Notes: generated by a model not told the origin, from the letters alone. A stretch of 64,000 bases of DNA from Aquamicrobium lusatiense (GCF_014201615.1 NZ_JACHEU010000001.1:329631-393630); one strand, 5' to 3'; shown: positions 17,539 to 26,677, counted from the first letter of the stretch. Made by a program: numbers and translations.

Positions 17539-17997
17539 TCAGTCGTTGGCGGAAGGCGGCAGAAAATCCACATCGTGTTCAGCCGAGACCTTCACCACCT
17601 CGTCGGTGTCGGTCATGTTGTGCAGCTTCTCAAAAAGCTCTTTCAGCCGCCCGGCCGGCGACACCCAGAACAGGGCGCGGGCAGGCTTGTCGGTTTTGTT
17701 GAAATAGCCATGCGGGACACCGCGCGGCATGCGCACGAGATCGCCGGCGGAAGCGGTGAACCACTTGCCATCCAGCTTCACCTGCAACTCGCCCTCCTGA
17801 ACGAGGATGAACTCATCCTGCGTCGGGTGAACATGCACCGGAACGAACTGACCGGCCGCACTGTTGGTCTCGAACGCAAAGCTCGAAGCGCCGACGGATT
17901 TGGGGAAATAACGCTGGCCGAGAATGTTCCACTCCACATTCCCGTAGCCTTTGCCGTTCGCGGTGATCCCGCCTTCGACTTCATCTTTTTCTGCCAT
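17539..17997 (-). CDS. cupin-domain protein of the aminobenzoyl-CoA operon
   Basis: 152-residue single-domain cupin, function unknown. The second ATG (17997) has the better spacing to GGGAGG. The metal-binding motif is FVPVHVHPTQDEFILVQEGE (HxH, then E), followed by the second cupin motif PRGVPHGYFN. The residues match a mononuclear metal site, so an enzymatic or ligand-binding role is possible. It is embedded between the SDR gene (12 bases away after its stop) and the enoyl-CoA hydratase gene, so it probably takes part in processing an aminobenzoyl-CoA intermediate. Confidence 0.85.
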   Translation of the reverse strand: MAEKDEVEGGITANGKGYGNVEWNILGQRYFPKSVGASSFAFETNSAAGQFVPVHVHPTQDEFILVQEGELQVKLDGKWFTASAGDLVRMPRGVPHGYFNKTDKPARALFWVSPAGRLKELFEKLHNMTDTDEVVKVSAEHDVDFLPPSAND

Positions 17998-18012
17998 CAT
18001 GTCCTCCCGGTT

Positions 18013-18786
18013 TCAGTTCATCACTTCACCGCCGGCCACCGCGATCGCCTGCCCGGTGACGGCGCCGGCCCCTTCGCCGGCCAGCCACAGCACGGCATCG
18101 GCGACCTCCTGCGGCGTGACCAGCCTGCCCTGCGGGTTTGCCCGCGCCAGCGCCGCCCGCGCATCGTCGGCGCTGCGCCCGGTCTTGCCGGTGATGTTGT
18201 CCACTGCCGCATCGAGCAGCGGCGTATCGGTGAAGCCGGGGCAGACGGCATTGACGGTGATGCCGGTGCGCGCCAATTCCAGCGCCAGCGACCGCGTCAG
18301 CCCGACCACGCCATGCTTGGCCGCGCAATAGGCGGAAACGTAAGCGTAGCCGGTCATGCCGGCGGTGCTGGCGATGTTGATGATGCGCGCCGAGCCGGCC
18401 TTGCGCAGCGAGGGCAGCAGCGCGCGCGTGACCAGATAGGTGCCGGTGAGATTGACCGCGACGACGTGGTTCCACAGCCCAGGATCGGTTTTTTCAAAGG
18501 GCGCGGACGGCGCTTCGCCGGCACAATTGACCAGCACCGAGACCTCGCCCAACGCCGAAATTGCCTGCGCAGCGCCAGCGGCAACTGCCTGCTCGTCGAT
18601 CACGTCGAAACCGTCGACCACCAGCGCCTTGCCGCCCAAAGCCACGATTTCGGCGGCAACCGCCTGAAGCGGTCCGGCCCGCCGCCCCGCCAATGAGACG
18701 GCAAAACCCTTGCCCGCCAGCGCCAGCGCGATGGCCCGGCCGATGCCGGTGCCCGCCCCGGTGACGAAGGCGTGTTGCGCGCTCAT
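18013..18786 (-). CDS. short-chain dehydrogenase (3-hydroxyacyl-CoA dehydrogenase-like)
   Basis: 257-residue SDR. The NAD(P) motif [20 protein letters not shown] is at the N-terminus, NCAGEAP (in place of NNAG) in the middle, and the active site is present as [22 protein letters not shown] (Ser, Tyr-x-x-x-Lys). The first cofactor-discriminating strand ends AGRRAG, which favours NADP(H). The start at 18786 overlaps the monooxygenase stop (ATGA). In the aminobenzoyl-CoA pathway an enzyme of this class would act on a ring hydroxy or keto group in the beta-oxidation-like phase. Confidence 0.9.
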   Translation of the reverse strand: MSAQHAFVTGAGTGIGRAIALALAGKGFAVSLAGRRAGPLQAVAAEIVALGGKALVVDGFDVIDEQAVAAGAAQAISALGEVSVLVNCAGEAPSAPFEKTDPGLWNHVVAVNLTGTYLVTRALLPSLRKAGSARIINIASTAGMTGYAYVSAYCAAKHGVVGLTRSLALELARTGITVNAVCPGFTDTPLLDAAVDNITGKTGRSADDARAALARANPQGRLVTPQEVADAVLWLAGEGAGAVTGQAIAVAGGEVMN

Positions 18787-21107
18787 TTCCGGCCTGCCGC
18801 TTCTGCGGCCGCGCGGGCCAGATTGTTTTCGTACTGCGAACGCGCCGACAGATATTGCTTCGGCCATTCCACGCCGGAAAAACCGATCTTCGCCGCCTCA
18901 TGCAGAACGAAGGACGGATCGGCCAGATGCGGGCGGGCGACGGCGCACAGGTCGGCACGGCCGGCGGCAATGACGGAATTGGCATGATCGGCCTCGGAGA
19001 TCGCGCCGACCGCGATGGTCGCAACGCCGACCTCGTTGCGGATCTTGTCCGACATCGGCGTCTGCCACAGCCGCCCGTAAACGGGGCTGTCGTCGGTCAC
19101 CACCTGCCCGGTCGAGCAGTCGATGAGATCGGCGCCGGCCTCCCTGAACATCCGCGCAAAGATGGCGGCATCCTCCGGCGTGTTGCCGCCCTCGTGCCAG
19201 TCGGTGGTCGAGAGGCGCACCGAGATCGGGCGATCCTGCGGCCATGCCGCGCGCACGGCGCGAAACACCTCCAGCGGGAAGCGGGCGCGGTTCTCATGAC
19301 TGCCGCCATACGCGTCATCACGCCGGTTGGTCAGCGGCGACAGGAAGGACGACAGCAGATAGCCATGCGCGGCGTGGATTTCAAGAATGTCGAAACCGGC
19401 CGCTGCGGCACGTTTCGTGGCCGCGACGAAATCGGCAACGACGCGGTCCATATCGTCCCGTGTCATGGCGCGCGGCACCTGCGACTGCGGCAGATAGGGA
19501 ATGGCGGAAGCCGAAAGAAGCGGCCAGTTCTCTTCATCAAGCGGCTGGTCCATGCCTTCCCAGCCGCGCTTTGTGGAACCCTTGCGGCCGGCATGGCCAA
19601 GCTGGATGCCGATTTTCGCCGGCGTCTGGCCATGCACGAAATCGACGATGCGTTTCAACGCCGCAGCCTGCTCGTCGTTCCAAAGGCCAAGACAGCCCGG
19701 CGTGATGCGGGCATCCGGCGAAGTGCAGGTCATCTCGGGGAAGATGAGGGCTGCCCCACCCATGGCGCGTGCGCCGAGATGCACCATGTGAAAATCGTCG
19801 GCCAGCCCGTCCGTGGCGGAATACATGGCCATGGGCGACACGATGATGCGGTTGCGCAGGGTCAGGCCGCGCACCGTGTAGGGCGTGAACATGGGCGGCG
19901 GCACGCTGCCGTCGGCTGCCGGCTCCACGCCGGCCCGTTTCGCGAACCAGCGCTCGTAGCCTTCCAGCCATTCAGGGTCGCGCAGGCGCAGGTTTTCGTG
20001 GCTGATGCGCTGCGAGCGGGTCAGCATGGAATACATGAACTGTTCGGGTTCAAGCCGGTCGGCATAGCGATGCCCAACGACCTCGAACCATTCCATGGCG
20101 TTGCGGGCCGCGTTCTGGATGCGCGCGACATCGATGCGGCGCACCTCCTCATAAGCGTCCAGCACGGCCGGGATATTTTTCGCATCGTGGCCGAAGGCGT
20201 TGAACTGGCGGGTCAGCTCGATGGCGTCGTCGATGGCGAGCTTGGTGCCCGAGCCGATGGCGAAATGGGCGGTGTGAGCGCTGTCGCCCATCAGCACGAC
20301 ATGGCTTTTGCCGTTGAAATGGCTCCACTTCTCGCAGATCAGCCGGCCGAAATTCAGCCATGCGGAGCCGCGCAGATGGCGCGCATTGCTCATCAGGCGC
20401 GAGCCGCCCAGCGTATCCGCGAACAGCTTTTCACAGAAGGCGATCGACTGGTCCTGATCCATCTCGCCGATGCCGTGGGCGTTGAACACGTCCTCGGTGG
20501 TCTCGACGATGAAGGTCGAGGTGCTGTCGTCGAACTTGTAGATATGCGCCTGAAACCAGCCATGCTCGGTGCGCTGGAAATCGAAGGTGAAGGCATCGAA
20601 GGCCTTGTCGGTGCCGAGCCAGATATAGCGGTTGGGCCGCATCAGCATGTCGGGCCGGAACACGTTTTCATAGCGGGTGCGGATGCGCGAATTGACGCCG
20701 TCCGAAGCGATGATCAGGTCGGCATCGGCGAATTCCTCGTCGCTCTGCACATCCTGCTCAAACACCAGCTCGACGCCGAGTTCGAGGCAGCGCTCCTGCA
20801 ATATGTTGAGCATCTTCTTGCGGCCGATGCCGACGAAGCCGTGGCCGGTGGTGCGGATCTTGCGACCCTTGAACACCAGCTCGATGTCGTCCCAGTGGTT
20901 GAAGGCGTCCTCGATGGTGGCGGCCGTCTGCGGGTCCCACTCGCGCATCGACTGCATGGTGGCATCGGAAAACACCACGCCCCATCCGAACGTGTCGAAG
21001 GCCCGGTTGCGCTCGACCACGGTCACCCGATGCGCGGGATTCTGCTTTTTCATCAGCAGGGCGAAATAGAGACCGGCCGGCCCGCCTCCGATGCAGACAA
21101 TGCGCAT
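18783..21107 (-). CDS. 2-aminobenzoyl-CoA monooxygenase/reductase (bifunctional salicylyl-CoA hydroxylase/oxidoreductase family)
   Basis: 774-residue two-domain flavoprotein. The N-terminal half is a class-A monooxygenase: [20 protein letters not shown] (FAD Rossmann motif, residues 7-12), a DG motif in [15 protein letters not shown] and [14 protein letters not shown] at about 274-287. The C-terminal half from about residue 405 is an Old Yellow Enzyme domain ([39 protein letters not shown]). This fusion is known from Azoarcus evansii, where it hydroxylates and then reduces 2-aminobenzoyl-CoA to an alicyclic enamine using O2 and NADH. Salicylyl-CoA 5-hydroxylase is the alternative; kynureninase and a CoA ligase nearby favour anthranilate. 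It is the first gene of its operon, and an operator-like motif lies 77 bases upstream. Confidence 0.9.
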   Translation of the reverse strand: MRIVCIGGGPAGLYFALLMKKQNPAHRVTVVERNRAFDTFGWGVVFSDATMQSMREWDPQTAATIEDAFNHWDDIELVFKGRKIRTTGHGFVGIGRKKMLNILQERCLELGVELVFEQDVQSDEEFADADLIIASDGVNSRIRTRYENVFRPDMLMRPNRYIWLGTDKAFDAFTFDFQRTEHGWFQAHIYKFDDSTSTFIVETTEDVFNAHGIGEMDQDQSIAFCEKLFADTLGGSRLMSNARHLRGSAWLNFGRLICEKWSHFNGKSHVVLMGDSAHTAHFAIGSGTKLAIDDAIELTRQFNAFGHDAKNIPAVLDAYEEVRRIDVARIQNAARNAMEWFEVVGHRYADRLEPEQFMYSMLTRSQRISHENLRLRDPEWLEGYERWFAKRAGVEPAADGSVPPPMFTPYTVRGLTLRNRIIVSPMAMYSATDGLADDFHMVHLGARAMGGAALIFPEMTCTSPDARITPGCLGLWNDEQAAALKRIVDFVHGQTPAKIGIQLGHAGRKGSTKRGWEGMDQPLDEENWPLLSASAIPYLPQSQVPRAMTRDDMDRVVADFVAATKRAAAAGFDILEIHAAHGYLLSSFLSPLTNRRDDAYGGSHENRARFPLEVFRAVRAAWPQDRPISVRLSTTDWHEGGNTPEDAAIFARMFREAGADLIDCSTGQVVTDDSPVYGRLWQTPMSDKIRNEVGVATIAVGAISEADHANSVIAAGRADLCAVARPHLADPSFVLHEAAKIGFSGVEWPKQYLSARSQYENNLARAAAEAAGRK

Positions 21108-21183
21108 GATCGTTCCTCCCGTCATCGGCATGGCGGAGCCTGAACACCACCTTTGCCGCTCTCAAGAAAGAGCATTCCGAAAA

Positions 21184-21206
21184 AAACTTCAAGCTTAAAG
21201 TTTCTT
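21184..21206 (-). promoter_or_regulatory. putative MarR operator upstream of the aminobenzoyl-CoA operon
   Basis: AAACTTCAAGCTTAAAGTTT (21184-21203) is a 20-bp palindrome with one mismatched pair. The 19-base string from 21188 to 21206 recurs with a single substitution at 35457-35475, in the promoter region of the CoA ligase and kynB genes. Position and symmetry fit a site for the adjacent MarR regulator. Confidence 0.7.
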
Positions 21207-21280
21207 GGAGTGACGCAAAAATCGCAACTCTCCCGCCGGGCGAACTGGCGGGAACCATGCACCAGCCGGCGAAAAGGGGG

Positions 21281-21802
21281 TTAGGTGACCGACAGTGCCT
21301 GACGGATCGAACCCTTGAGCCGGCCCAGTGCATCCATCAGCAAGGCTTCGTCATTGCGCGACAGATGGCCGAACAATTCGCCGATCCATTCGCCATGGCG
21401 GTCCGCCATGGTGCGGAATGCGGCACGTCCCTCATCGGTCAGGGCGATGATCTGAACGCGGCGATCCTTCGGCGAGACAGTGCGGCTGACATAGCCCATC
21501 TCCACCAGCCGCTCGACCAGCGCGGTAAGATTGCCGGCCGAAACCATCATGCGCCGCGAAACCTCGCCCAGCACCATGCCGTTTTCGGCGCGTTCGAGCT
21601 GCGCCATCAGGTCGAAGCGCGGCAGGGTGAAGTCGAACTCCTCGCGCAACCGCCGCCGGATCTCGGTCTCAGCCAGCGTCGCGCAGGTCAGGAGCCTGAG
21701 CCACAGGCGAATTTCCGCGCCATGGTCGCCCGGCGCCTCCAGCACCTTGGTCTCCCCGTCCAGCCATTCGGCCTGACGCTCGTCGTCCCTGATCTCGTTC
21801 AT
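21281..21802 (-). CDS. MarR-family transcriptional regulator
   Basis: 173-residue winged-helix regulator. The DNA-binding region is FDLMAQLERAENGMVLGEVS, then MMVSAGNLTALVERLVEMGY (recognition helix), and the wing is VSPKDRRVQIIALTDEG with the conserved D-x-R pattern. MarR proteins near CoA-dependent aromatic pathways usually release DNA when they bind the aryl-CoA intermediate. This gene lies directly upstream of the monooxygenase operon on the same strand, with the palindrome at 21184 between them. The second copy of that palindrome near kynB/ligase suggests a two-site regulon. The effector, perhaps aminobenzoyl-CoA, is inferred. Confidence 0.88.
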   Translation of the reverse strand: MNEIRDDERQAEWLDGETKVLEAPGDHGAEIRLWLRLLTCATLAETEIRRRLREEFDFTLPRFDLMAQLERAENGMVLGEVSRRMMVSAGNLTALVERLVEMGYVSRTVSPKDRRVQIIALTDEGRAAFRTMADRHGEWIGELFGHLSRNDEALLMDALGRLKGSIRQALSVT

Positions 21803-21888
21803 CTCCGGCCCGGTCGTCCTCCAGCAATCCGGCTCTTGTAGAGCCGTTTAGCCGGTCTGGACAAGCCGCAGCTTGCATCGGCAGGGCG

Positions 21889-22857
21889 TCAGGGCCGGGG
21901 AATGCCGCCTGCAAGCACCGTCGCATAGGCGTCCGCATCGATGTTGCCGCCGGAGATCACGCACACCACATTGCCTTGCGCGCGCGGACTGGAAAGGGCG
22001 GCGGCAAGCGAAGCAGCACCTGCACCCTCCGCCACCACCCTGGCCCGCGAAAACAGAAGCCGCATGGCATCCGTCACCTGCTCGAGGCTGACGGTCTCGG
22101 CGCCGTCGATCAGCTCGCGCGCCACGGGCCACAGCTGCGGCACCAGCGAAGGTCCGCCTATGCTCTTGATGAAGGACGGCTTCGTTTCGATATCCACGAT
22201 GCGGCCGGCGGCGAGAGCCGCGGTGACCGGCGCGGCATTCTCGTCCTCGACGGCCAGAATTTTTGTGTCCGGCTTCAGCGCCCGCATAGCGCTGGCGACA
22301 CCCGTTGTCATCGAGCCCCCGCCATAGGGAGTGAAGACCACATCGACCTCAGGCAGCGCCTCGACGATTTCGAGCCCGATGGTGCCGTTGCCGTCCAGCA
22401 CGGCCTGATCGGTGACCGGATTGATCAGCAACTCGTCAAGCTGCGGACGGTCGGCATCGGTGATGTAGCGCCACCAGTCGTCCATGCCTATGAAACGCAC
22501 CTCGCCGCCGAGACCCCGCACGCCGTCGATCTTGGTCTGCGGCGCGCCTTCATACATGTAGGCGGCCATCTTCACGCCGAGCGCGTGGGCCGCCCACGCC
22601 ATGCCATAGGCCATGTTGCCGGAACTGACCGTGGCGACGCCGCTGGACAGCTCCGCCTGCTTTCGCGACAGCAGCGCATTGAGCGCCGGCCGCAGCTTGA
22701 AAGCGCCGATGGGCGAGAGCGTTTCCAGCTTCAGGAAAATGCGCCGGTCCGGAAGCCCGAGATCGAGCGGCACCAGCGGAGTCGGCTGCATATAAGCGAC
22801 GAGGCGTGCTTGCGCCGCCTGCATCGCTGCAAGCACCGGTCTTTGCGGGGCGTTCAT
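21889..22857 (-). CDS. PLP-dependent serine/threonine dehydratase-like enzyme
   Basis: 322-residue fold-type II PLP enzyme. The PLP lysine lies in PIGAFKLRPALNAL; in canonical threonine dehydratases this reads GSFKxRGA, so the context is altered. The phosphate-binding loop is FTPYGGGSMTTGVAS and an asparagine lies in SSGNMAYGMAWAA. The C-terminal regulatory domain of biosynthetic IlvA is absent, so this is a catabolic type (threonine/serine dehydratase, racemase or hydroxy-amino-acid ammonia-lyase). Its start overlaps the GntR gene stop (ATGA), so the two form an operon. A function in the tryptophan region is not established. Confidence 0.85.
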   Translation of the reverse strand: MNAPQRPVLAAMQAAQARLVAYMQPTPLVPLDLGLPDRRIFLKLETLSPIGAFKLRPALNALLSRKQAELSSGVATVSSGNMAYGMAWAAHALGVKMAAYMYEGAPQTKIDGVRGLGGEVRFIGMDDWWRYITDADRPQLDELLINPVTDQAVLDGNGTIGLEIVEALPEVDVVFTPYGGGSMTTGVASAMRALKPDTKILAVEDENAAPVTAALAAGRIVDIETKPSFIKSIGGPSLVPQLWPVARELIDGAETVSLEQVTDAMRLLFSRARVVAEGAGAASLAAALSSPRAQGNVVCVISGGNIDADAYATVLAGGIPRP

Positions 22858-23666
22858 TCCACAGCGGCCTTTCTGCTCCCGGCCTTGTCCGACCTTTTGC
22901 GGCGCCCCGCTTCTTCCCCGGCCTGAATATAGGCATGGAGCGTGTAGCCGATATGCTCTTCCATCAGCCGGCGCGCCCGCTCCATGTCGCGGTCGAGCGC
23001 CGCCTCCATCAGCGCCGTGTGATGCTCGATCCCCATTGCTTCGCGCAACGCCGTCACCGCTGCCTCATAGCCTTCCTGCCGCCCTTCAGCGGCGCGCAGG
23101 GTAGGTGCCAGACCCAGAAAGCGATGGTGCCGGCGCAACTGATCGGAGATCGTGGCGTGGAAGCGCAGCAGCCAGCTTGATCGCGCAGCGCTCAGCAGGG
23201 CATCATGGAAAGCACTGTGCTTTTCATCCCATTCGTCAACCGCAGCTTCTGACGGATCGTCGGGCGCGATCTTGCAGCGCGACAGACGGAAATGGCTGGT
23301 GACGACCGCCGCCTCCCACGCCTCATCACCGTTGGCGATCGATTCCAGCAACAGCGGTAACTCCACCACCATGCGCGCTCGCGCCAGATCCTCAAGCTCG
23401 CCCTTCGACACCGGCGCCACCGCGAAACCGCGATTGGAGATGGCTGTGACCAGCTTCTCCGCCTCCAGCCGCGACAACGCCTCGCGCAGCGGCGTCCAGC
23501 CGACGCCATAGGCATCGCGCAACGCGCCCAGTTTCAGCGCCGCCCCCGGTTTCAGCCGGGTGGCCAGAATATCGCGCCGCAGCAGGCTGTAGGCTGCTTC
23601 CGTCTTGCTCTGTCGGGTTTCTTCCTGCATCGTGCCATCCGCTTGCATCAGGCCGTCTCCGGCCAT
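22854..23666 (-). CDS. GntR-family regulator (FadR/FCD type)
   Basis: 270-residue regulator. The winged helix (about residues 20-90) includes RRDILATRLKPGAALKLGAL and GVGWTPLREALSRLEAEKLV. The C-terminal all-helical FCD domain contains EKHSAFHDALLSAARSSWLL and MERARRLMEEHIGYTLHAYI, with the Asp/His residues that coordinate a metal in this class. The ATG at 23666 follows GGGAGGA; an upstream GTG at 23693 is weaker. It diverges from the TrpX-like transporter operon and probably controls it through the AT-rich sites at 23695-23764. Confidence 0.88.
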   Translation of the reverse strand: MAGDGLMQADGTMQEETRQSKTEAAYSLLRRDILATRLKPGAALKLGALRDAYGVGWTPLREALSRLEAEKLVTAISNRGFAVAPVSKGELEDLARARMVVELPLLLESIANGDEAWEAAVVTSHFRLSRCKIAPDDPSEAAVDEWDEKHSAFHDALLSAARSSWLLRFHATISDQLRRHHRFLGLAPTLRAAEGRQEGYEAAVTALREAMGIEHHTALMEAALDRDMERARRLMEEHIGYTLHAYIQAGEEAGRRKRSDKAGSRKAAVE

Positions 23667-23694
23667 GATCGCGTCTCCTCCCCGGCTCCGCACG

Positions 23695-23764
23695 AATTAT
23701 ATATGAAATGGCTCCAGAGCCAAATTATATATCATCCGCTGCATTCCTCCGATCTATATATATA
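23695..23764. promoter_or_regulatory. AT-rich operator cluster between GntR gene and TrpX-like operon
   Basis: Two direct copies of AATTATATAT (23695-23704 and 23723-23732, 28 bases apart) flank a perfect palindrome TGGCTCCAGAGCCA (23709-23722); a third AT-rich element, CTATATATATA, ends at about 23764, just before the -35 box. In a GC-rich genome these stand out. Helical-phase spacing and location in the divergent promoter suggest binding sites for the GntR regulator. Confidence 0.6.
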
Positions 23765-23767
23765 CGT

Positions 23768-23795
23768 TTGACAAGACTTCCGAAGCCGGTATGAT
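23768..23795 (+). promoter_or_regulatory. sigma-70-type promoter of the TrpX-like transporter operon
   Basis: TTGACA (23768-23773), a 16-base spacer, then TATGAT (23790-23795): near-perfect -35 and -10 hexamers. The start codon of the first gene follows 54 bases after the -10 box, and the AT-rich repeats end at the -35 box. Confidence 0.75.
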
Positions 23796-23849
23796 CACGC
23801 CCCAAGGCGAAAATGAAAACGCCGATGGTCGATGTCTCGGGAGGTTACA

Positions 23850-24836
23850 ATGAACATGTCGAAATCCGGCTGGCTGTCCGGAATTGTTGTCGCCGGCGCC
23901 ATGCTGGCAAGCGCCATGACGGCGGCGGCGGATCCTGTCCGCATCGGCATCGCCAATTTCGGTGAGCACTCGCAGCTCAACATTGCCATTGCAGGCTTCA
24001 AGCGCGCCATTTCCGACGCCGGCTACGAAGACGGCAAGGATGTCGTCTACACCGAAAGCCACACCAATTTCGACGCTTCGCTGGTGCCGCAGATGATCGC
24101 CAAGCTGCAGGCCGAGCAGCCGAAGCTGATCTACACCGTCACCACCCCGGTTTCGCAGATCGCCCAGAAGGCGCTCGCGGGCTCCGGCATTCCGATCGTC
24201 TTCACCGCCGTTACCGATCCGGTCGCCGCCAAGCTGGTGCCGTCCTGGGATGAAGGCGGCGAGGGCATCACCGGCTCTTCCGACCTTCAGGATCTGGCCG
24301 CCGTGATGAAGTTCACCAGGGAGCTGATGCCCAACGCCACGCGCTTCGGCATTCCCTACAATCCAGGCGAGGCCAATGACGTGGCGCTGGTCGACAGCGC
24401 CCGCGAACTGGCGAAGGATGCCGGTCTGGAGATCGTTGCCGTCGGCGTCGACAACGTCAACGACATCCAGCAGCGCGTTGCCTCCTTCGCCGGCAAGGCC
24501 GATGTGATCTACGTTCCGACCTCGAACCTGTTGCAGCCGGCCGTTGCCGCCGTGGCCGCCGCCGCCCGCCAGGCCGGCATCCCGATCGTCAACTCCGACG
24601 ACGGTGCTGTCCGCGAGGGTGTGGTTCCGGCAAGCTTTGCCGTCAACTACGACAAGGTCGGCGAGAACGCCGGCAAGATCGCCGTGCGCATCCTCAAGGG
24701 CGAGGATCCGAAGTCCATCGCCCCCTCCAAGCCTGCTTACGAGGACCACGTCATGGTGATCTCGAAGAAGTCCGCCAAGGAGTTCGGCCTCGAAATCCCG
24801 GCCGCCCTCGATGATTGCGGATGCTTCGTCGACTGA
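23850..24836 (+). CDS. TrpX-like ABC transporter substrate-binding protein
   Basis: 328-residue periplasmic binding protein of the ABC_sub_bind family (PF04392 type). The ATG at 23850 follows GGGAGG. The signal peptide MNMSKSGWLSGIVVAGAMLA ends ASAMTAAA before DPVRIGIANFGEHSQLN, the standard opening. GYEDGKDVVYTESHTNFDAS and SGIPIVFTAVTDPVAAKLVP match the family. In Gram-positives the equivalent protein TrpX imports tryptophan. Here the operon leads straight to kynureninase, so tryptophan or kynurenine is the likely ligand, but this rests on context. A hairpin separates it from the ATPase gene. Confidence 0.85.
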   Translation: MNMSKSGWLSGIVVAGAMLASAMTAAADPVRIGIANFGEHSQLNIAIAGFKRAISDAGYEDGKDVVYTESHTNFDASLVPQMIAKLQAEQPKLIYTVTTPVSQIAQKALAGSGIPIVFTAVTDPVAAKLVPSWDEGGEGITGSSDLQDLAAVMKFTRELMPNATRFGIPYNPGEANDVALVDSARELAKDAGLEIVAVGVDNVNDIQQRVASFAGKADVIYVPTSNLLQPAVAAVAAAARQAGIPIVNSDDGAVREGVVPASFAVNYDKVGENAGKIAVRILKGEDPKSIAPSKPAYEDHVMVISKKSAKEFGLEIPAALDDCGCFVD

Positions 24837-24859
24837 CGAATATCTCCATCGCCGGAAAT

Positions 24860-24888
24860 GGCGGCGCTCTGAAAGCGCCGCCTTTTTC
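24860..24888 (+). terminator. intercistronic hairpin with T-run after the binding protein gene
   Basis: Perfect 9-bp stem GGCGGCGCT / AGCGCCGCC with a 5-base loop and TTTTTC after it, between the binding protein and ATPase genes. It has all features of an intrinsic terminator, so most transcripts probably end here, leaving the binding protein in excess over the membrane components by read-through. It is not a leader attenuator. Confidence 0.8.
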
Positions 24889-24921
24889 TTAAGTTCTTTT
24901 GGAAACGCGCAGGAGGTGCGG

Positions 24922-25701
24922 ATGCTGGAAGTCCGGTCCGCGCGCAAGGTCTTCTATCGGGGTCAGCCCGACGAGAAGGTCGCGCTCGACAATCTCAATC
25001 TGACGCTCGCCACCGGCGAATTCGGCGTCGTCATCGGCTCCAACGGCGCCGGCAAGAGCTCCATGCTCAACGCCATCTCGGGCTCGCTGGTGCTCGATTC
25101 CGGCAAGATCCTCATCAACGGCGCCGACGTCACCTCGATGCCAGTTCACAAGCGCGCCGCACGGCTGGCGCGCGTGTTTCAGGACCCGATGCGCGGCACC
25201 GCCGCCTCGATGACGGTGGCCGAGAACATGCTGCTGGCCGAACTGCGCGCCAAAAGCCGCACGTTCCGGCCCGGCCTGAATGCCGGCCGTCTGGCTGAGT
25301 ATCGCGAGCGCCTTTCGGTGCTCGGCCTCGGCCTTGAAAACCGCCTCGACACCAAGGTCGAGCTGCTTTCCGGCGGCCAGCGCCAGTCGCTGTCGCTGAT
25401 CATGGCGGTGAGCGACCGGCCGGATGTGTTGCTGCTCGACGAGCACACCGCAGCGCTCGACCCGCGCACCGCCGACATCGTCATGCAGGCCACCATCCGC
25501 ACCGTTTCCTCGCTGAAGCTGACCACGCTGATGGTGACCCACAACATGCAGCACGCCGTCGACTTCGGCGACCGTGTCATCATGCTGGATGCTGGCAAGG
25601 TGAAGCTGGAAATCGCCGGCGAGGAAAAGAAAAACGTGACGGTGGTGGACCTGATCGGCCACTTCTCCGTCAAGACCGACCGCATGCTGCTGGCGAGCTG
25701 A
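24922..25701 (+). CDS. TrpZ-like ABC transporter ATP-binding protein
   Basis: 259-residue ATPase. The ATG at 24922 follows AGGAGG. Walker A is GSNGAGKSS, the signature is LSGGQRQSLSLIMA, Walker B is PDVLLLDEHTAALDP (Glu replaced in its usual context by DEH, as in this subfamily), and the switch histidine is in MVTHNMQHAVDFG. The DEHTAALDP form is typical of ATPases paired with TrpX/TrpY-like proteins. It lies between the binding protein and permease genes, the latter starting 4 bases after its stop. Confidence 0.9.
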   Translation: MLEVRSARKVFYRGQPDEKVALDNLNLTLATGEFGVVIGSNGAGKSSMLNAISGSLVLDSGKILINGADVTSMPVHKRAARLARVFQDPMRGTAASMTVAENMLLAELRAKSRTFRPGLNAGRLAEYRERLSVLGLGLENRLDTKVELLSGGQRQSLSLIMAVSDRPDVLLLDEHTAALDPRTADIVMQATIRTVSSLKLTTLMVTHNMQHAVDFGDRVIMLDAGKVKLEIAGEEKKNVTVVDLIGHFSVKTDRMLLAS

Positions 25702-25705
25702 CATC

Positions 25706-26629
25706 ATGGGCTTCATCGAAACCACCCTGTCGAGCTTCGTCTCGCTCATTCCCGTCACGCTGGCGCAGAGCCTGATCCTGAGCTTTGTCGTGCTCGGCAT
25801 CATGATCCCGTTCCGCATGCTGAGCTTTCCCGACCTGACCAGCGAAGGCGCCTTCCCGCTGGGCGGCAGCGTCTGCGGCGTGCTGATGATCGCCGGCGCT
25901 TCGCCGGTCGTCGCCATTGCCGGCGCTCTGCTCGCCGGCTTCGTGGCCGGCTGCTGCACGGCCTTCATCCATCTGCGCTTCCGCATCCACACGCTTCTGG
26001 CCGGCATTCTGGTCATGACCATGCTCTACAGCGTCAATCTGCGCATCATGGGCCGCTCCAACCTGTCCGTGTTCGGCAACGCCACCGTCTTCGACTGGGT
26101 GCCGGGCCTGCAGGGCGGGTTCCCGGCCTCCAAGATCGTGGTCGCCGGCATCGTCGTTCTGGCGGTGTTTTGCCTGCTCTACTTCTACTTCAAGACCGAG
26201 AAGGGCACCGCCATGCGCGCGGTCGGCTCCAATCCGGATATGGCCGAAGCGCAGGGCATCAATGTCTGGGCGGCCACCATCGGCGGCATTGGCCTCGCCG
26301 GCGCCTTCTCGGCCACCGGCGGCGCGCTGATGGTGCAGAGCCAGGGCTTTGCCGACGTCAACATGGGCATCGGCGTGCTGATCAACGGTCTGGCCGCGCT
26401 GATGATCGGCGAGGCGATCACCGGCAAGCAGACCGTGCTGCGCCAGCTTCTGGCCCCGTTTGTCGGCGCCATCGTCTACTACCAGCTCGTATCGCTGTGC
26501 CTTGCCGCCGGCATGCCGCCGCCCGACCTGAAGCTGGCCACCGGCCTCTTCGTGCTGATCATGCTGGCGCTGCCCAGCATCAAGCGCGGCCGCGGCCCCG
26601 CCGCCGCCAAGGAAACGTTCCGCGAATAG
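25706..26629 (+). CDS. TrpY-like ABC transporter permease
   Basis: 307-residue inner-membrane permease of the branched-chain-amino-acid permease superfamily, with about eight helices. It reads FRMLSFPDLTSEGAFPLGG, the conserved start of this subfamily, then GCCTAFIHLRFRIHTLLAGI and the cytoplasmic motif EKGTAMRAVGSNPDMAEAQG, which contacts the ATPase. It completes the XYZ-type importer. The next gene downstream, 218 bases away on the same strand, is kynureninase, suggesting co-transcription or at least common purpose. Confidence 0.88.
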   Translation: MGFIETTLSSFVSLIPVTLAQSLILSFVVLGIMIPFRMLSFPDLTSEGAFPLGGSVCGVLMIAGASPVVAIAGALLAGFVAGCCTAFIHLRFRIHTLLAGILVMTMLYSVNLRIMGRSNLSVFGNATVFDWVPGLQGGFPASKIVVAGIVVLAVFCLLYFYFKTEKGTAMRAVGSNPDMAEAQGINVWAATIGGIGLAGAFSATGGALMVQSQGFADVNMGIGVLINGLAALMIGEAITGKQTVLRQLLAPFVGAIVYYQLVSLCLAAGMPPPDLKLATGLFVLIMLALPSIKRGRGPAAAKETFRE

Positions 26630-26651
26630 GGAGTACGCTCCGCAAAAAGCT

Positions 26652-26677
26652 CCGGCGAAGCCTCAGCGCTTCGCCGG
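26652..26677. other. perfect hairpin between transporter permease and kynU
   Basis: 10-bp stem CCGGCGAAGC / GCTTCGCCGG with a 6-base loop, 22 bases after the permease stop. No T-run follows on the plus strand, so it is not a full terminator for the transporter operon; it might pause transcription or protect the 3' end. The remaining sequence to kynU holds no recognisable gene. Confidence 0.5.

Noticed and set aside
15610..18696. Plus-strand open frame of 1028 codons across the acyl-CoA dehydrogenase, hydratase, cupin and SDR genes
   Set aside because: It is antisense to five genes with clear family motifs, and its composition (Arg, His, Gly, Ala) is that of a GC-rich shadow frame.
18855..21143. 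Plus-strand open frame of 762 codons opposite the monooxygenase/reductase
   Set aside because: Shadow of the two-domain flavoprotein gene; no recognisable domain and no ribosome binding site.
24860..24888. Tryptophan attenuator or T-box for the TrpX-like operon
   Set aside because: The hairpin lies after the first gene, not in the leader; the short leader has no Trp-rich peptide or T-box sequence.
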